From Paralvinella palmiformis (taxonomy: Eukaryota > Annelida > Polychaeta > Terebellida > Alvinellidae), in assembly GCA_025642065.1 (NCBI GenBank), contig JAODUP010000310.1:97501-161500 (forward strand): 64,000 bases of DNA. The letters run 5' to 3'. Below, piece after piece: positions 25,374-40,169 of the stretch (positions within the stretch are counted from its first letter, which is position 1; every line of letters starts with the position of its first letter). A program made the translations under genes and the position numbers. Below the pieces are notes generated by a model. The model searched no databases. It saw only the letters and a program-made list of their open reading frames with translations, and was not told the origin of the DNA.

Positions 25374-28300
25374 GTAATCAAGTTTTATTTCATTTTTTTA
25401 ACTCGCATTAAAATCTTATATATGCCATATTACTTCAGCACAATTATTAGTGTGGTGCACAAAATCAAAAATTTTTAGCTTACTGCATTTGATCAGATTT
25501 TGCTGAAAACACACACATACACGCACGCACACACACACGCACGCATACGAGTAAAACATAATCTACCCTTATCGATTATCAATTAACAGAGTCTGATACT
25601 GATGATAAATGTTTCAAATATATTGTTCATCGTATCGAGCCGAGCACTGAACCGCAGTGTCGTGTTCTCCATCGTATCGTCGTCGTATATTCGTGACACA
25701 CCCATCGTCATCTGTTACATGCATAATATAGCGTTATGCGTCTGTTTGCATCCCCGTCAGAACATTAATGTACATCATCGCGTTACCGAACCCAGACCCA
25801 GCAGTGGCCCAGACCTTCATCACTCGAGGAGTCCATTATCGGGTGACATCTGATGGGCGACAGATGTGTGGTGATACGAGCATAAATAGCAGCTGATGGA
25901 ATAGAGCGATCATAAACGAAAAAAGTTGATTGAATTTTTTTTTTTGCGGGTTTTGTTATTATTTCAGTGCGTGTCCATGATCTTGTTACGTTCAATCGGG
26001 ACCATTGTGCTGTTTCTATAAAACTAGATATTACCACATCAGTGTGCTAACAGAATCTTCACACTTTAGAAACACCGACCGAGAATGGTCCGGCATCTGG
26101 CGGGGTAACTTTTATGTTTCTAAAATGCAGTCGTACAGCTAACAGGTCTCATCCGTTCAGGTTGCATTTTTCGTGGAAAATATGGAATTGTGGGTGACCT
26201 TGAGATCTCACGGTTCCTCCTCGAAGAGTGATAACGTTGCCCCCGGCATTTAGGAGAACCTGACCCTGGGTAGGTTCCGGATTTGGGGTTACACACTAAA
26301 AGAAATAACGGCAATGCTGTCAGGAACTTGCTTATCTAGAAGTTCCGACCAGTAAATTCTTTCTGACAAGCACCTTTAGCCATAAGTACCTCAGACTTTT
26401 ATCAGTCTATGGTATCCGTAGGTAAGTTTTCACTTCCAGTCTGCGTCATGGCTATGTTCGTTTTCAGTCTATGATGTTAGTTGTTGTTGTTGTTGTTGTT
26501 GTTAATTAAGTCATTAGTCATTGTTATTAGCTTTTATAGCTGTTAAAATTCGTATACGGGTCCTGTGTACCAGTATGATGTTATAGCCATTATATCTATA
26601 TATAGCAGCAAATCTATGATATTAGCTGTTATAGGTGATGTAGGCCAATAGTCCACGATTTTAACCATTATAGCCATATAAATCACTGGTCCACGATGTT
26701 GGCTGTCGTGGCCCACTGTATTTGCAACCTGTTTGTCCAAGTCGTTAGCCGTCGCGAGCCTATGTCTGTGTAAGCCATTAGTCCATGACGTTAGCTGTTG
26801 TGGCTAATCTAAGCCACCGTTTATTCGTATTGTGTGATCATCATTGTTAGTCCAACGCTGTGAAGGTCATACAATTAATAAAGCCATTCTACATCAGTGG
26901 ACTTACTAATTAGCATCATTTAGCGCCATCATCGCCTCAATAACATATATCTCACTCGCTGCGGCCAGATGGTGGTAATGACGTATTGACGTTACACTCA
27001 CCAGAGTCGTCTGATGACATTCTGTCTCCTGGTGTCTAACACTGGTCATCAATCCTTGTTATCAGTCATTAATCCAACCACTCCCGACTCTCACCTGTTT
27101 CCTCTCCGCACTTCATTATTATTTTACCATCTTCTTTGGCCGGACCGATGTTAAAGCCGTATTAGTCCGGTGTTGCCGTCGAGCCTCAGGTGCTCGAGTG
27201 GCCAGAAACTGCAGATGACGGGATCAAGAGGTTGCCAATTGAAATCGGCCAACTTTTCCCTCCGATCTTTGATCTGCTTTCGAGTTAACTGATCCTTAAA
27301 TAAATTGGACGCGATGTCGAAAATTTTTAAACCGAGAGGCGGTGCGCAGCCTAGCCTGCCTGGACGGTTGATGATAGCCTCAGAACGTTAAGGGTTAACT
27401 GAAAATGCTTAGATCTAATTCTCTCATCCAGCCAAGTAGAATTATTTAAAAAAAGCTCACTCCGCTTATAAAAAATCTTGTAACCTGCAGAAGCGCGAGA
27501 TTTTTTACATCGGTTTCTTTTGAAAAGGGAGGAAAAATAACTTAAACTATATAAATTAGAACAAAAAATATTAATTTTTTATGAAGTTATCATATTTGAT
27601 TAATCAACATTACATAAGCACAAGGAAATGTTATGATGCAGTTAACTAAGCTGTGCTATAAATCAGAGTCGTCATGTAGACATAAATTTATTCTTGGACG
27701 GATTGTAAGGCTGTTGTAATGGTACAGTGATTAGGCTGTTGTGCTGCAAGCCTCAAGGTTGTGGATTCCAATCCAACTGACGCGTTTTGGGGATGTTTCT
27801 TAAGAACTCACCCGTCGACCATGGTTATGTCCCAAGTCCCATGAGCTAAAATGACAACGTTCTGCTTCACCGGTAACACCATGGTATTCGGAAAGATTCT
27901 GTGCATTGATGGATGTCTTTTATGTGAGCATCAGATGAGGAGTCTTTTTTCTTCGTTGACAGCATTTTTGTCCAATTCAGTTGAAAGGGCAATAGATTTC
28001 TGCTGCCTTACTCATCCATGTCAGAACACTAAACTGTAGATCATTGCCTAGTTGATGAACCCTATCCCATATGTTTTAGACGTATATCAATAAGCTGTTT
28101 GATTGGCTAGTGTTAACTTTCCATTGTTTGTAAGACGTTTTGATCTCATCCATAACGGACACTCGGTTTGTCGTGTCCGAGCTGTTGTTTGTTGTCTCGC
28201 TTTTCCATTGGTGGAGTGGCTGAAGCGACCTTCGCTCAAAACAAATTGAAGTCTCATTACATGTTGGCGGACATGTTAGAGATGGGATATGCATCTGAGA

Positions 28301-31300
28301 CTGGAAAGTCAGAGGAAACCCAGAAAAATTAAATGGGAACATTTTGTTTCTTGAAGAAGTCAGTTTAAAAAAAATAGAAATGGTGATTAACGTTGAATTA
28401 AACAGTGTCCCGATTTTCATCTGAAGCCATCACAGTTATCATTTCCTTTGATCAAATATTAAAGCTATCTGGTAATATTTTTATAAGCATAATCAACAGT
28501 TGCACAATAAAAGTTATCTTAGTTAGATATGTTTTTTATCATTTTGTGGGTTATTCAGAAGCAACAGGTTAAATATTTCACAAAATGCTGATACTGTAAT
28601 AATCAAGGACATTTGTATTCAGGTCGGGGGGGGGGGGTTGTTGTTGTTAAAAGTTAGTGAACTTTGTATTGAATTCTGATGGGAATACTAAGAGAAGTGT
28701 TTTGTTTTGAAGCAGACCACTTACATATCTGCATCACTGTGTGTCTAGTTGTCTGCCTGTCTTAATATAGGTATCAGACTCTGGGTATCTCAGTATGGCA
28801 ATTTATCAGTAACTGTTATTTTATCTGCGTGTCTTATCAGCTGAATTTGTTACAAACTTGTTATGTTAGTATTTCCTAGGTGGCAGCACCAGTGGGACCC
28901 TATTTCTGCTTTTCAAGCGCTTAATTCTCATGTGATGTCAACACGTAATAAATATGTTTCTTTTCTTGTCTGATTGGATCATATACACGTGGGCGTCCTT
29001 AGTTCTTGTCTCGTTAGACCAGTACTCCACTATAGTCATGTTTTGTCTTTAACTTCCATTTTGAAGGCTGTTAATATATTTTCATATGAGTTAATCACGA
29101 ATTTCATAACACGTGTCAGAATTTGGACATTTTACATGTTACTGTGAGCTGAACGGTAACATACATCAATCTCTCAACTAAAAACGTAATTTTTTGGTAA
29201 TATCAATTTGTGTGTATTATCAGTTAACTGATTGGTCGCCATCCTCACATCATACTCCTCTCCCATCACATATTTGATGGTGTGGTAAAAAAAGGCCAAG
29301 GGAATATGTCATGTGAATAGTAGGCACCCAGATACATAAACTAAAGTATAAATTGTACATTTGTTGCAATTGGTTCTTTGCACACTCATCTTGAATGTTT
29401 AGCATGAAGGTTTTAATTTTTACCAGCCTTTTAGTTATTTGGTACCCAAATTTAATATGGAAAATATGCAGATTGAAACAAACAAACATCCATGTTTCAC
29501 CTAAAATTGTGCCTCTGTGTTTATGTTACTATTATTATTCACATTCTCATATTATCACCCTCATTTGGCAAATCTGTTTTAGTTTTATTATAATATGGTG
29601 GGAATGGTTATAGGAAATGTGGATAAAAAAATCTATTGAGATTACAGCAAAACCGTATGCTAAAAGAATAAAATTGAGGGAAAAACAACCAATCTCGACT
29701 GCGATGTATGCCATGCGTCACTAGCAGCTTGTTCTTTGGTTGTTCACGGGATGAGGAGGTTGAGGTGACATTTTCAAATGGTCATATGATTATTTAAGCT
29801 AGTGTATGTATTAATATTTGATGTGGCGTAATAATCTGAAAAGGGGACAGAATATGATTGTATTAGCTAAAAGTTAGTTTTAATCAGTTAGGACCAATTG
29901 ACCACGAATATGTTTTGTTGATATGATTTTGTTATCTTAATTCAGCTCTAAACCTAGGCCTACGGGGCACCTCTATGACCTAACGGGTAGCGTGGTTAGC
30001 CACAGGTTTTTTAGCACCTGGGTTCAAAACCTGGTCGGGCTATGTCAGACGGGTGTTTCATCTTTCACTGCGCTTCTGAATTGCCTTTTTAAAACCAGGT
30101 CTATCCAGAACTGTAATGTCAATATTGAAGTATATACCGTTCTCCATTAACAGTGTGACGTCAGGCCTCCTCATCTCAAACCAATAAATTGGGATACATT
30201 TACCTGTGTTCTTATTAACATGTCTATCTTTTCTGCCAATTTCCTGTTGTGTGAAGTTGTCATCATCTCCTTTAAGAAATTTACATTTTTAACGCAAAAA
30301 ACAATTACCAAGTGAGCAGGTCCTTCGGTGTATTTACTGACTCATAGTAAAATGTTTATACCAACGCATTATTATCTATGTGTAAGAATAATTATTGTAT
30401 ATCACCTTCAGGCCGGGTTGAATTTCCCCCCACAATGATGAGAAGTGGCTGCTATGTGACGATCAAATGGAAGCATGCCAAAGGCACCGAGTGCACTATG
30501 GAAATTGTTTTGGCCCAGAATTTAATAAACAACTGACGCATGATTGATGTCGAGTTACGGTACACTTGCTGGCAATAATCCGATGAGTGGATCACTTACC
30601 TAGTGAATGTGTGGCTGGGTGTGATCGTGGTAGTACCACTAAGAGGTAGTAGTATATAGATGTATTACGTCGTCACCGTTCGAGTGTCTTGTGCGATGTA
30701 TGGTCGTCTTAGAACCCGTCGCGTTTCGAAAACCCCCGAGTTAGCTATTTTGTTATATCGATTTCAGCATTCTGTCATATCATCGTCGTGTCACGGATCT
30801 GTCAGGCTGTTATCCTTTGAGATGACCCCCTTTACTAGTTCACTCGACGATGCTGCCATCTGTTGAATGAGCTTAGAGTTGCCGTTCGACAAGTGTGCGA
30901 CTATATGTTATGGTTGCTGGAAGATCTTATAACCGATCGGTGCAGCGGAATAAACCAATTAAAAGCTACAATCTTATAAATCTTTAATGTTCGGGTGTTT
31001 CTTTGCGTTTCTTTCTCCTATTATCGTTGCCAGTTCGAGCTCTTTTAACAACCGTTAACCATCAAAATTCCCCGAGCACTCTGATAGCTCGGTGTTTAAT
31101 GAACTGCACCGCGAGTCTCCGGGTTGTGGGCTCGCTTCTGACTAATGCCTAAGTCTTGGCGATGTTTCATCGGGAAGCCGCCCCTCGGCCGTACCGTGTC
31201 ACGGGTGTGACCGGCGTCGAGCCGAAACCGATCACTTATTCGCTCTCGCTCACCTTCCGACTTCCCGGCCATTTCCGAGCGGACACGTGCTCACGTGTTT

Positions 31301-31784
31301 AATGGTTCTTCTGGATCCTCCACCCGAAGCCCCCCCCCCCTCCTTCCCATTGAGTACGCCTCTATTATATCCAGTATTTTAGCAGTTTTTCCTAATGGCT
31401 TTCCACTAGTAATTGATCATCCACTTAGGGCGCTGGTCTGAAGCACATTGTTGGCGTTGATCTATGACGGTTATTGTCCTTTCCCGGGCAGAGATTTGTC
31501 ATGGGTCAGTTCATTCCACTGTCTTATCATAATGCTGGCTAACAGTCGGCCGTCCCCCGCCTCCCGTCCCCCGCCCCGTCCGTCCGTCGTACAGATGATG
31601 CCCTGGCCCTGGCCCGGCCTGCCGGTATCTATCAGTCACTGGATGTATCCCTCAACTGGGTACCCGATTATTGGCAGCGTTCTACCGACAGTCCCGATAT
31701 GTTCTGTTGTCGTCGTCCTGTTTTGGAGAACGCGTCTTGTTCGTTGGTTCACAGATGTTGGTCTGGTCAAGCATTTTGTATTTG

Positions 31785-31822
<38 letters not shown>

Positions 31823-34800
31823 GATGATGATGATGATGATGATGATGTTATTGTTGTTACTGTTGTCGTTGTTGTCGATGTTTACTTGTAGAATGTGTGA
31901 TGGTGGATGTAAATTTAGCCCGATTAATTATTTGCATGAAATCATTACATGCGGATTGAATTGGTTAGGAGTGGAGGTGGGGCTAGGCCTTTAAATGAGT
32001 GAGAGAGATGTGGATGGGGGTTCGCTAAAGACGTAACTAACAGCTGAGAGGATGATGACAGAGATAAGATATTAGTAAGGCGCCTATTTAGAGGTCTGCC
32101 TTCGCATAAAGCCCCCAGTTGGTGAGGATTCTCCGATATTAATAAGCGTTTAGAGCCTTGTAGATGTGGGTGAGACGGAGGGAGAGAATGAGGGGCGAGG
32201 TGGGGGGGGGGGGCTATTGGCGTGGAGCTGACCTTTAGATACTGGTTTGGTGGCATTCATTTCCTGTCTCTTTCTGTCTGACGACCTATAGCTGACCAGT
32301 AGAGCTTAGTGATGATAAGATAGATGAGCTACTTTACATTTAACCTGTCTGTGTCTGTGTTTAGATGCGAGTGGGATGCTTGATTACAGAACGTGAGCAT
32401 ATATTGTAACTGCAAGTCAGGTCCATATTTAGCTGTCTGTGCACACAGACATAGAGGCACGACCGCGCGCGCGCACACACATGCGCGCGTACGCACTACT
32501 TTATTTGATTTAAGGCATCAAAAAGCCATATTTTACTGGTAAGCTCTTGTTTTCCTGAAAATGAAAGTATATATTCTTGTAAATGTAGCTCCACATATTG
32601 CAGACTAATATAAATATGATTTTTAAAATAGACAAGTCACATGAACGTGTACATATGACACTTTAGAGGACATTTGACCCTTTAGAGGACATATGACACT
32701 TTAGAAGACATGTGCCACCTTAGAAGGAGCGTGTTATATGATAAGAAGATATTAACATACCCACGTCATCTCAGCTGAACTGGAAATGTATTCTAACCGA
32801 CAACAGCAGTAATAATTGATGATGATTTTAACTGATATTTAAACTGCACAATCTCATCGGTAATATTTATTATTATTATTACTATTATTATTATATGACA
32901 ATTAATAGTGCCATCACTGTGATATTGATTACGTCACTACCAGTTTACTAATTATATGTTTGTGTCTACTATAGGTAGATGGAACTTCTCTCCCTCTCTC
33001 TCTCTCTCTCTCTCTCGCTGTGTGTGTGTGTGTGTGAGGGAGCTATATTCCGGCTGATACAGACAATCATCCTGTAACACTATACTGTGACCAGCTAACA
33101 AAAGCTCTGTTTATCCATGTCCAATAAATAACCAGTTAAACAAACACCAGTTATTTATACTCCAATATAGAGTTAAGACTCCATTATCAGCTATCTACAT
33201 AGTGACAGCTGCTCTAAGCTGATCCTCATCAGTGTAAGTTTGTGGATGATAGAGACAGCCAGTCAGGGTGATATGTTGGGACAGCCAGTCAGGGTGATAT
33301 GTTGGAACAATCAGTCAGGGTAATGTGTTGGAACAATCAGTCAGTGTGATATGTTGGGACAGCCAGTGAGAGTGGTATGTTGGGACAGCCAGTCAGGGTG
33401 ATATGTTGGGACAGCCAGTGAGGGTGATATTTTGGAACAGCCAGTGAGGCTGGTATGTTGGGACAGCCAGTGAGAGTGGTATGCTGGGACAGCCAGTGAG
33501 AGTGGTATGCTGGGACAGCCAGTGAGGGTGATACGCTGGGACAGCCAGTGAGGGTGATATGTTGGGACAGCCAGTGAGAGTGGTATGTTGAGACAGCCAG
33601 TGAGGGTGATATGTTGGGACAGCCAGTTAGGGTGATATGTTGGTACAGCCAGTGAGGGTGGTATGTTGGGACAGCCAGTGAGGGTGGTATGCTGGGACAG
33701 CCAGTGAGGGTGATATGTTGGAACAGCCAGTGAGGGTGGTATGTTGGGACAGCCAGTGAGGGTGGTATGTTGGGACAGCCAGTGAGGGTGATATGCTGGC
33801 ACAGCCAGTCTGGGTGATATGTTTAAACAGCCAGTAAGGGTCACATGTTGGAACATCTAGTCGGGGTAATATCTTAGCAGAGTATGTGGGAAGAGTTAGT
33901 GCAGAACATGATATGTTAAAACAATCAACGAGGATGATTTGTTGGGATACCCAGTTATCGTGATATGTTGGATCAGCCATTTAGGGTGATAGGCTGAGAC
34001 AACCAATTATGGTGATATCTTCAGACAGCCAGTCAGGGTAATATGTTGGGACAGCCAAATTATGAAGGCAATGTTTTGGGGCAGACGGTGAGAGTGATAT
34101 GTTTGAACCGGGAGTGATATTTTGGGATGTTTGTTAATGTAATATGTTGGGATGTGGGAGTGACTGTGAAATGTCGGATGTGGGAGTTAGTGCGATGTGT
34201 TTCAATGGGGGGGGGGGGTGATCCATTGGGATGGGACGATCATTGTAATGCGTTGGGGTGGAGGGATCAGTGTAATGTGTTAGGATCCAGAGGGCCAGTG
34301 TGATGTGTGGAAATAGGGAGTTATGTACACGTGACAATATTCACTAGTATGTTAAAGCAACGTCTGATAACCCATTGGTGCATGCATGCGTGTGTATGTG
34401 TATGACAACCAAGCTGCTGATTATATTCTATATTAGAGGCTGTCGTTGTGGCTGAGTAATGTGTTTGTGTGTGCTGATGACTAATAGCCATAATGACTTC
34501 GAAGGTAATAACGTAGACATTACGAAGTGTTAGGAATATGTGACTGTATGTATGCGTGCGTGTGTGTGTATGTGTGTGTGTGTGCGTGCGTGCCTGCGTG
34601 TGTGTGTGTCCACAGTTTCGGCACATTACTGTTTACCATGGCGGCGACTTGTCGGTTGACACAGGTTGACAAGTATCCAGCTCCCCATACTCGATAAATA
34701 TTATCCTAAGCTGAGCCTCGCCGTTGTAACCGGGGATTTCCCCCCCCCCCTCCCTCCCTCTCTCTCCATTCTCCTGCCCGGTAGTTCCCGAACGTTGATC

Positions 34801-36965
34801 GGGGCCCATCTGTGGCAGATAGCAACCCGTCAATCAGACGGCGATTATGACGTGCTGATATTGTTAGCCATTTCCTGGACGCGTCACCCGGCAGACATGA
34901 CGTCTCTATTGAGCATCCAGCGGCTGTCATATCTCTCCAGTCAGCATCCGTGTAGTAAGACGATTGTCGGAAGGATTAGACATACTCACGGCACTCGTGA
35001 GCCCCTCGACCTTTGCGGCAGTGCTATGCATTTACGTGATTAGACTATCTTCGTCGCCGATCTGATTAAATATATATGTGACGGGAGCACCGTCGATCCC
35101 CAGTCGGTTTGAGTTCGGCGAATGCCTGAGAACCGCGGCACGGCAACGCATCCGATCAGGAGTGTGCGATTGTTTCGAGCGATGCACCGAGCGGAAGAGC
35201 ATTTTGCTGAAATGGAAGAAGGCTGTATCCGTGTAAAAATTGACTCGTACAGTTTGAATAGATGTTAAGTAGCTCTCGGGGGGTTTATTGATCCCGAATT
35301 GTCATCCCGGGGAAGGTGCTCAGGACCATTGTGGAATAAATTGGCTGATGGTAGTTTTTTTGTTTTTTTTAACTGTCGCGACATGGTGGGTCTTTTCTCC
35401 GCATTAATGATAGCCTTCTATCTGATTTAATATCCCCAATAAGCTGATAGAAATCATCTCCATCCTTTTATAATGTGTACACTTTCGGTCATTTGCTTCT
35501 GCTCAGCAGTTGTACAGTGTAAAATGTTATAAAAGTTTTTATAAAAGCTTTTCTTATGGGGCTCCTCTGTGGTCCAACTGGTAGTGCGTTCGAACTTTGG
35601 TGTGGGCATGTCTGAAGCGTGTTTCATCTTTCACTTCACCTCATTACCTTTGGAGGTCGCTCGGCCCATTTAGCCTTTCTCAGGTTGTTGAATGTCATTC
35701 ATTTGTATCCATATAAACAGACCTTTATACTGGAATGTTTTTACCCTAAGCTAACCGAGATTTGCCTCTCTAAATGTGATAGAAATTGTCCTTTGCTCTG
35801 CCAATTGTTGTCCTTAAACTTGCTAAATGTTGTCCATTTTACTTTTGGAGTCTCATCATTATTCTGTTGTCAATTCTTGTCCCAGGATTGTTGTACAGTA
35901 ATATTATAATTACTATTAACGACTGTGTATCCAATTATGAAAACCATTGTTTTAAGAGTTGTAACAATCAACAAAGTAGTCAGTTAAAATAGAGAATGTC
36001 TCTACATAAAAAAGTGTCCAGTAAAATTGCCTGGATGTTAACTGGCTCCAGGGGTTTATTGATCCTGAATTTGCTGTCATAATTTCCACATCTCCCCAGA
36101 TAATATAGCTACTGCCGCAGCATTTAGTTACTGACTCAATGCCGATCTACTCTGTCACAAGGCTGATAGCCGGCCAACTAACGTTTGTTGTATATCTGAC
36201 TAGTTAAGGATAAGTTTGTAGTTAGCCTGGCAGCAAACAGCGACCATACTAGAACAGGGCATGGAATGAGGAGATCAGGCCGTGTCAGTGACATCTGTAA
36301 TATGGGGGACATAATGCTGTGAAAGCCTTTGGTTATGTAGCGTATCAGTCTCTACCAGTATCAGCTCAACGCCACCCAGTCTACTGACACTAAAATGCGG
36401 CTTTATTTTCCAGAGCTTTGGAATTCATCCACGAGAAAGCTATGGGTTCTTTTATACATTTGTATGGTTGTGTGCGTGTGTGTGCGCGCGCCCGTGTGCG
36501 TGTCTTAAGTGGTTTATTTACGTTTTAGCTGCCCCTCATTTACCAAGTTGATCAAGCCTCACGTGGCCATCGATATCAATCCATCTTCACGGTGACTAAA
36601 CCTTTCTGACCACCTTTCAGGCACTGGCCCATACCGCTTCTCCTTGTTGTCGTATTGCCCCAAGTCTCGAAATGAAGCCTACAGGCTTACCTCAGCAGTG
36701 GACCTCTTCTCTCATACCACAAATGGCCATTCAGTACATCATCTCACAATTGATTGGCCAATTTATTTCTCTTTGTGGTGTGTGTGTGTGTGTGTTTGTG
36801 TGTGTGTCGTTCGCCATCCTTCCGCTGATGGTCCACTTCTGCTGCCTCTGACCCCATAACCCGTTCTAGTACCATTCAGCCTATGGCCCGTGGCACAACG
36901 CCATTGATTCCCTGTTGTGTAGTATCATACACACCCACACACACTCACAGATACACACACACACG

Positions 36966-37021
<56 letters not shown>

Positions 37022-39141
37022 TCTTCCCTGGGCCCTCCATCCTCACTCATACATGACCCTGTTTAAAATACGACTTATCTTACCTAATATGCCATGTTCC
37101 AACAGCAGATTCTCAAGAATATTAAAGGCCGACTTATGGTAGCAGAGAAAATCACTAAGCCTTTCTCTGATCTATGGAAAGATGTTACAATTGCGTGGCC
37201 CGAGAATGCCATATTGCACATAGTTCTGTATGTTGCCTTCTCCAGTCGTTCCAATCTTGACGATATACATCAACGTTGAAAACATTTTCTTTCGGTTTAG
37301 GTGTTACTCCACCGTACCCAAACCCATCCCACCCTCAGCTCTCTTTGGAACATCAGTTCTATGACTGGTTAGCATCCTTGAAGATTTGATTCCATTTGGC
37401 AGTGGTTTGTATCAGGGATTGCCTTGGATGTTCAGGCCAATTCCAGTTTGTCGTCCATGCCTGCCCCTGCCCCCTGGTGTTGCCCCTTGGTGTCCTTACA
37501 ATGTTAGAGCTGAGCCTGTTAACAGTCTAATCTAGGCTTGTCCTCAGCATTGAGAAATAGCTTCTCGGATATAAAATCCTTAATCCACCATTATAGCTCT
37601 GCCCATTTTATTTGATAGATTTGTTATGGAAATGGAGGAAGGTTCAGTTCGGTTGCTTCAGGTGAGCTGATGTTCAATTGAGTGTAATCTTGTACAAGCG
37701 TGGAATGCAGAATTGATATGGGGGCTGTATTATGATCCCTATTTTTGCATTGATTTTACAATCGGACAATATTCAGCAGCACGTTGAATATTTATTCCGT
37801 TGAGTGGCGATTTTAGCCTTAAAGTGATTCGCATTTCGTCCGCAGTTTTAGTGAAATCTAATCAGCTGCCCGTGTTGAGATTCAGCGACATTTCATCTCC
37901 ATGGTGGCAAACGTTCTCATCGACTCTCCGACTGAAGGGAAATAATATCGTTACCGTATTTATAAATGATCTATTTTAAAGTATTGGCCGGCGTTCTCTT
38001 CATACGGAGGCCGCTCCATGCATTCATCTCACAACTTAACTCCATGCATTCATCTCACAACTTAATAGATGGTGGCCAAATAGAACTGTGGTGCCCCTTA
38101 TAAACATATTTGATGGCCGATATCGAGGAAATGGAGCCACTTCATTTGTGGATCATTCCGAGCCAGGGGTCGGCGTATTATAAGCTCGGCAAGGTTTGTT
38201 TCCCATATGATTGGTTTGCCATACAGCTCGTCGGCATATTGAAATTGATTATGTACGATGGAATCGCACGGGCACGGTGTCCGTCCGAGCTGGTCATCCG
38301 TCGGCCATGCCAGTATGTGTGTGTGTGTGCGCCAGTGTGGCCACGTTATTAAACCATACCGTGGCAAATAACGATGGATGACAGCAATCACAACAACAAC
38401 AACAACAGCATCTCATAGTCCATCGCCTCCTCTTTCGCGGGACTGCCTTGTACAGCTGCAGCAACATCGCACATTGTTGCCGTTCGGTGGAGTCTGGTGC
38501 CAAGTTTAGTGTAAATGTTGACTGCCATTGATTGATATTCACTAGAAATGTTTAGCTCACTGATTGATGCAACAGTTCAGGACGTCGTCGTGGGTTGTAT
38601 TGGTTCACGTGCGGCACACCGAATGCTGTCGGTGCTGGTTTCCCTCAACGACGCGAATTGGATTAGATGCTGTGGATCCAATGGAATTGAACTCGTCGCT
38701 GATTAATTCGGCCGATAATGACCGCGCCGTTGTCGTGTCGGGATCTTCGTGCGGTGTGCGACTGTTTTTCCCGATGATGATGACGAAGGTCACGACCTCT
38801 GCCCGGTAGAGGATTTTCTATGGATGTACTAATCGGGAGACTCCTGTCGTCGACTTGTCACAGCGTGAGTTTATTTTCTCTCGGTTATCTGATGTGTGGG
38901 AGTCAACCAGTAGGAATGATTGGTCTTGATGTTTAGTGGTTCTGGTCCCATTTATCTGTTAGCTGACGTCGGCTTCTTTCATCCGGCAGCCGTATTCGCG
39001 GATGTTTTTAAGTCTTCATTAATATCTAGCGCCGGTATGGTGGATAATATGAGCGAGCCATTACTATATCGGGTTATCATCAATGAAGGGTTCATAGATG
39101 GGAAACATAATTTGGCTCTGTGTGTGCGTGGGCGCGCGCGC

Positions 39142-39172
<31 letters not shown>

Positions 39173-40138
39173 ACAAGAGCAGTGGGTGGATGCACCTGTA
39201 GAAATGTGCCACCTCTGACAGTTGCTATAAGAGATATCTACCTCGGACATCACAAGACCATTAGTGGGGTTTTTTCATACTTCTGTTTATTTACTCATTC
39301 TGTCCAATGCGGCGGCCTCTCTAAGATGGTTCAGCGTTCGTCCAACGTTAATACTGACACCATTTCCTGGGTGGTTCCTCTCGTTAATTGCTATCCTAAT
39401 TTTTGCGATCATATTCTTTATACCCAACTGATCATTGCCGTCTTTATTCATCATCATCATCTCTCATCGGTAACTTTTAGACCGACACCAGCCGACTTTG
39501 ACCATCCTCAGCACTCCAGTTAGTCGTACGCTGTTCGCTTATTGTATGTGTGACGTGTTGTATTTTTCAGTTAAATACAGAATGGACTCAGCTTGAAGTT
39601 ATCGATCTGTTGAATGACGGATCCGGGCTCGGCTTTGGCATTATCGGAGGTAAAAGTACCGGAGTTGTTGTGAAGACCATACTGCCAGGAGGAGTAGCGG
39701 ACAGGGTAAGATGGCATTGCCGTTAATAGCTCTTTTGATGTGCCAGAGACTCGGTTCTTACGGCGATCTACTACAGCGCTTTACGGCAACGTGACGCGCT
39801 GCGCAGCTTATCTCTCGGGTGACTGACTATAGACCTGAGGAGCTCGCTAATAATTTATTGAACGTAAACTCCCATTATGTCTTCTGTCATTCTCGGCTTT
39901 GTTTAACAGACAGCTGGCTGACTGATGGCCGGTTAAAATATTTATCATCACCTAATAATAGTCTTACGTTTACCGCACCGAGAGGAGATTTCGCCTTCAA
40001 GGAGGCCTATGCGCACATGTTCATATGCTTGCACGTATGCATGTTGACGCGCACACACGAATACATACACACACAAGTGTTTGTATAGTAATTTAGGTAA
40101 TTGTGTGTGTGTAATGTGTGCGTATGTAATGTGTATGT

Positions 40139-40169
<31 letters not shown>

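Larger units (their letters stand above)
25374..39570 (+). other. Intron A-B, 14.2 kb
   Basis: This is the largest recognised intron, splitting PDZ1 from PDZ2. It contains a degenerate repeat near 26460-26860, SINE fragments at 29964 and 35559, a 26-bp minisatellite at 33254-34320, short tandem repeats at 32651 and 38015, and several microsatellites. No additional exon is required, because exons A and B join in phase 0. Confidence 0.8.

Noticed and set aside
28076..28420. 114-codon minus-strand frame inside the exon A-B intron
   Set aside because: No similarity I recognise, no introns or regulatory context; length is possible by chance in this composition.
33341..33980. Long minus-strand frames with repeats of HITLTGC / LAVPTYH type
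   Set aside because: They are the translation of the 26-bp minisatellite, whose 78-base triple period keeps frames open. No start context or other coding sign.
35261..36080. Possible flanking direct repeats (GGGTTTATTGATCC..GAATT at both ends)
   Set aside because: The similarity covers only about 40 bases with mismatches. No primer-binding site or retroviral frame lies between, so an LTR element is not supported.
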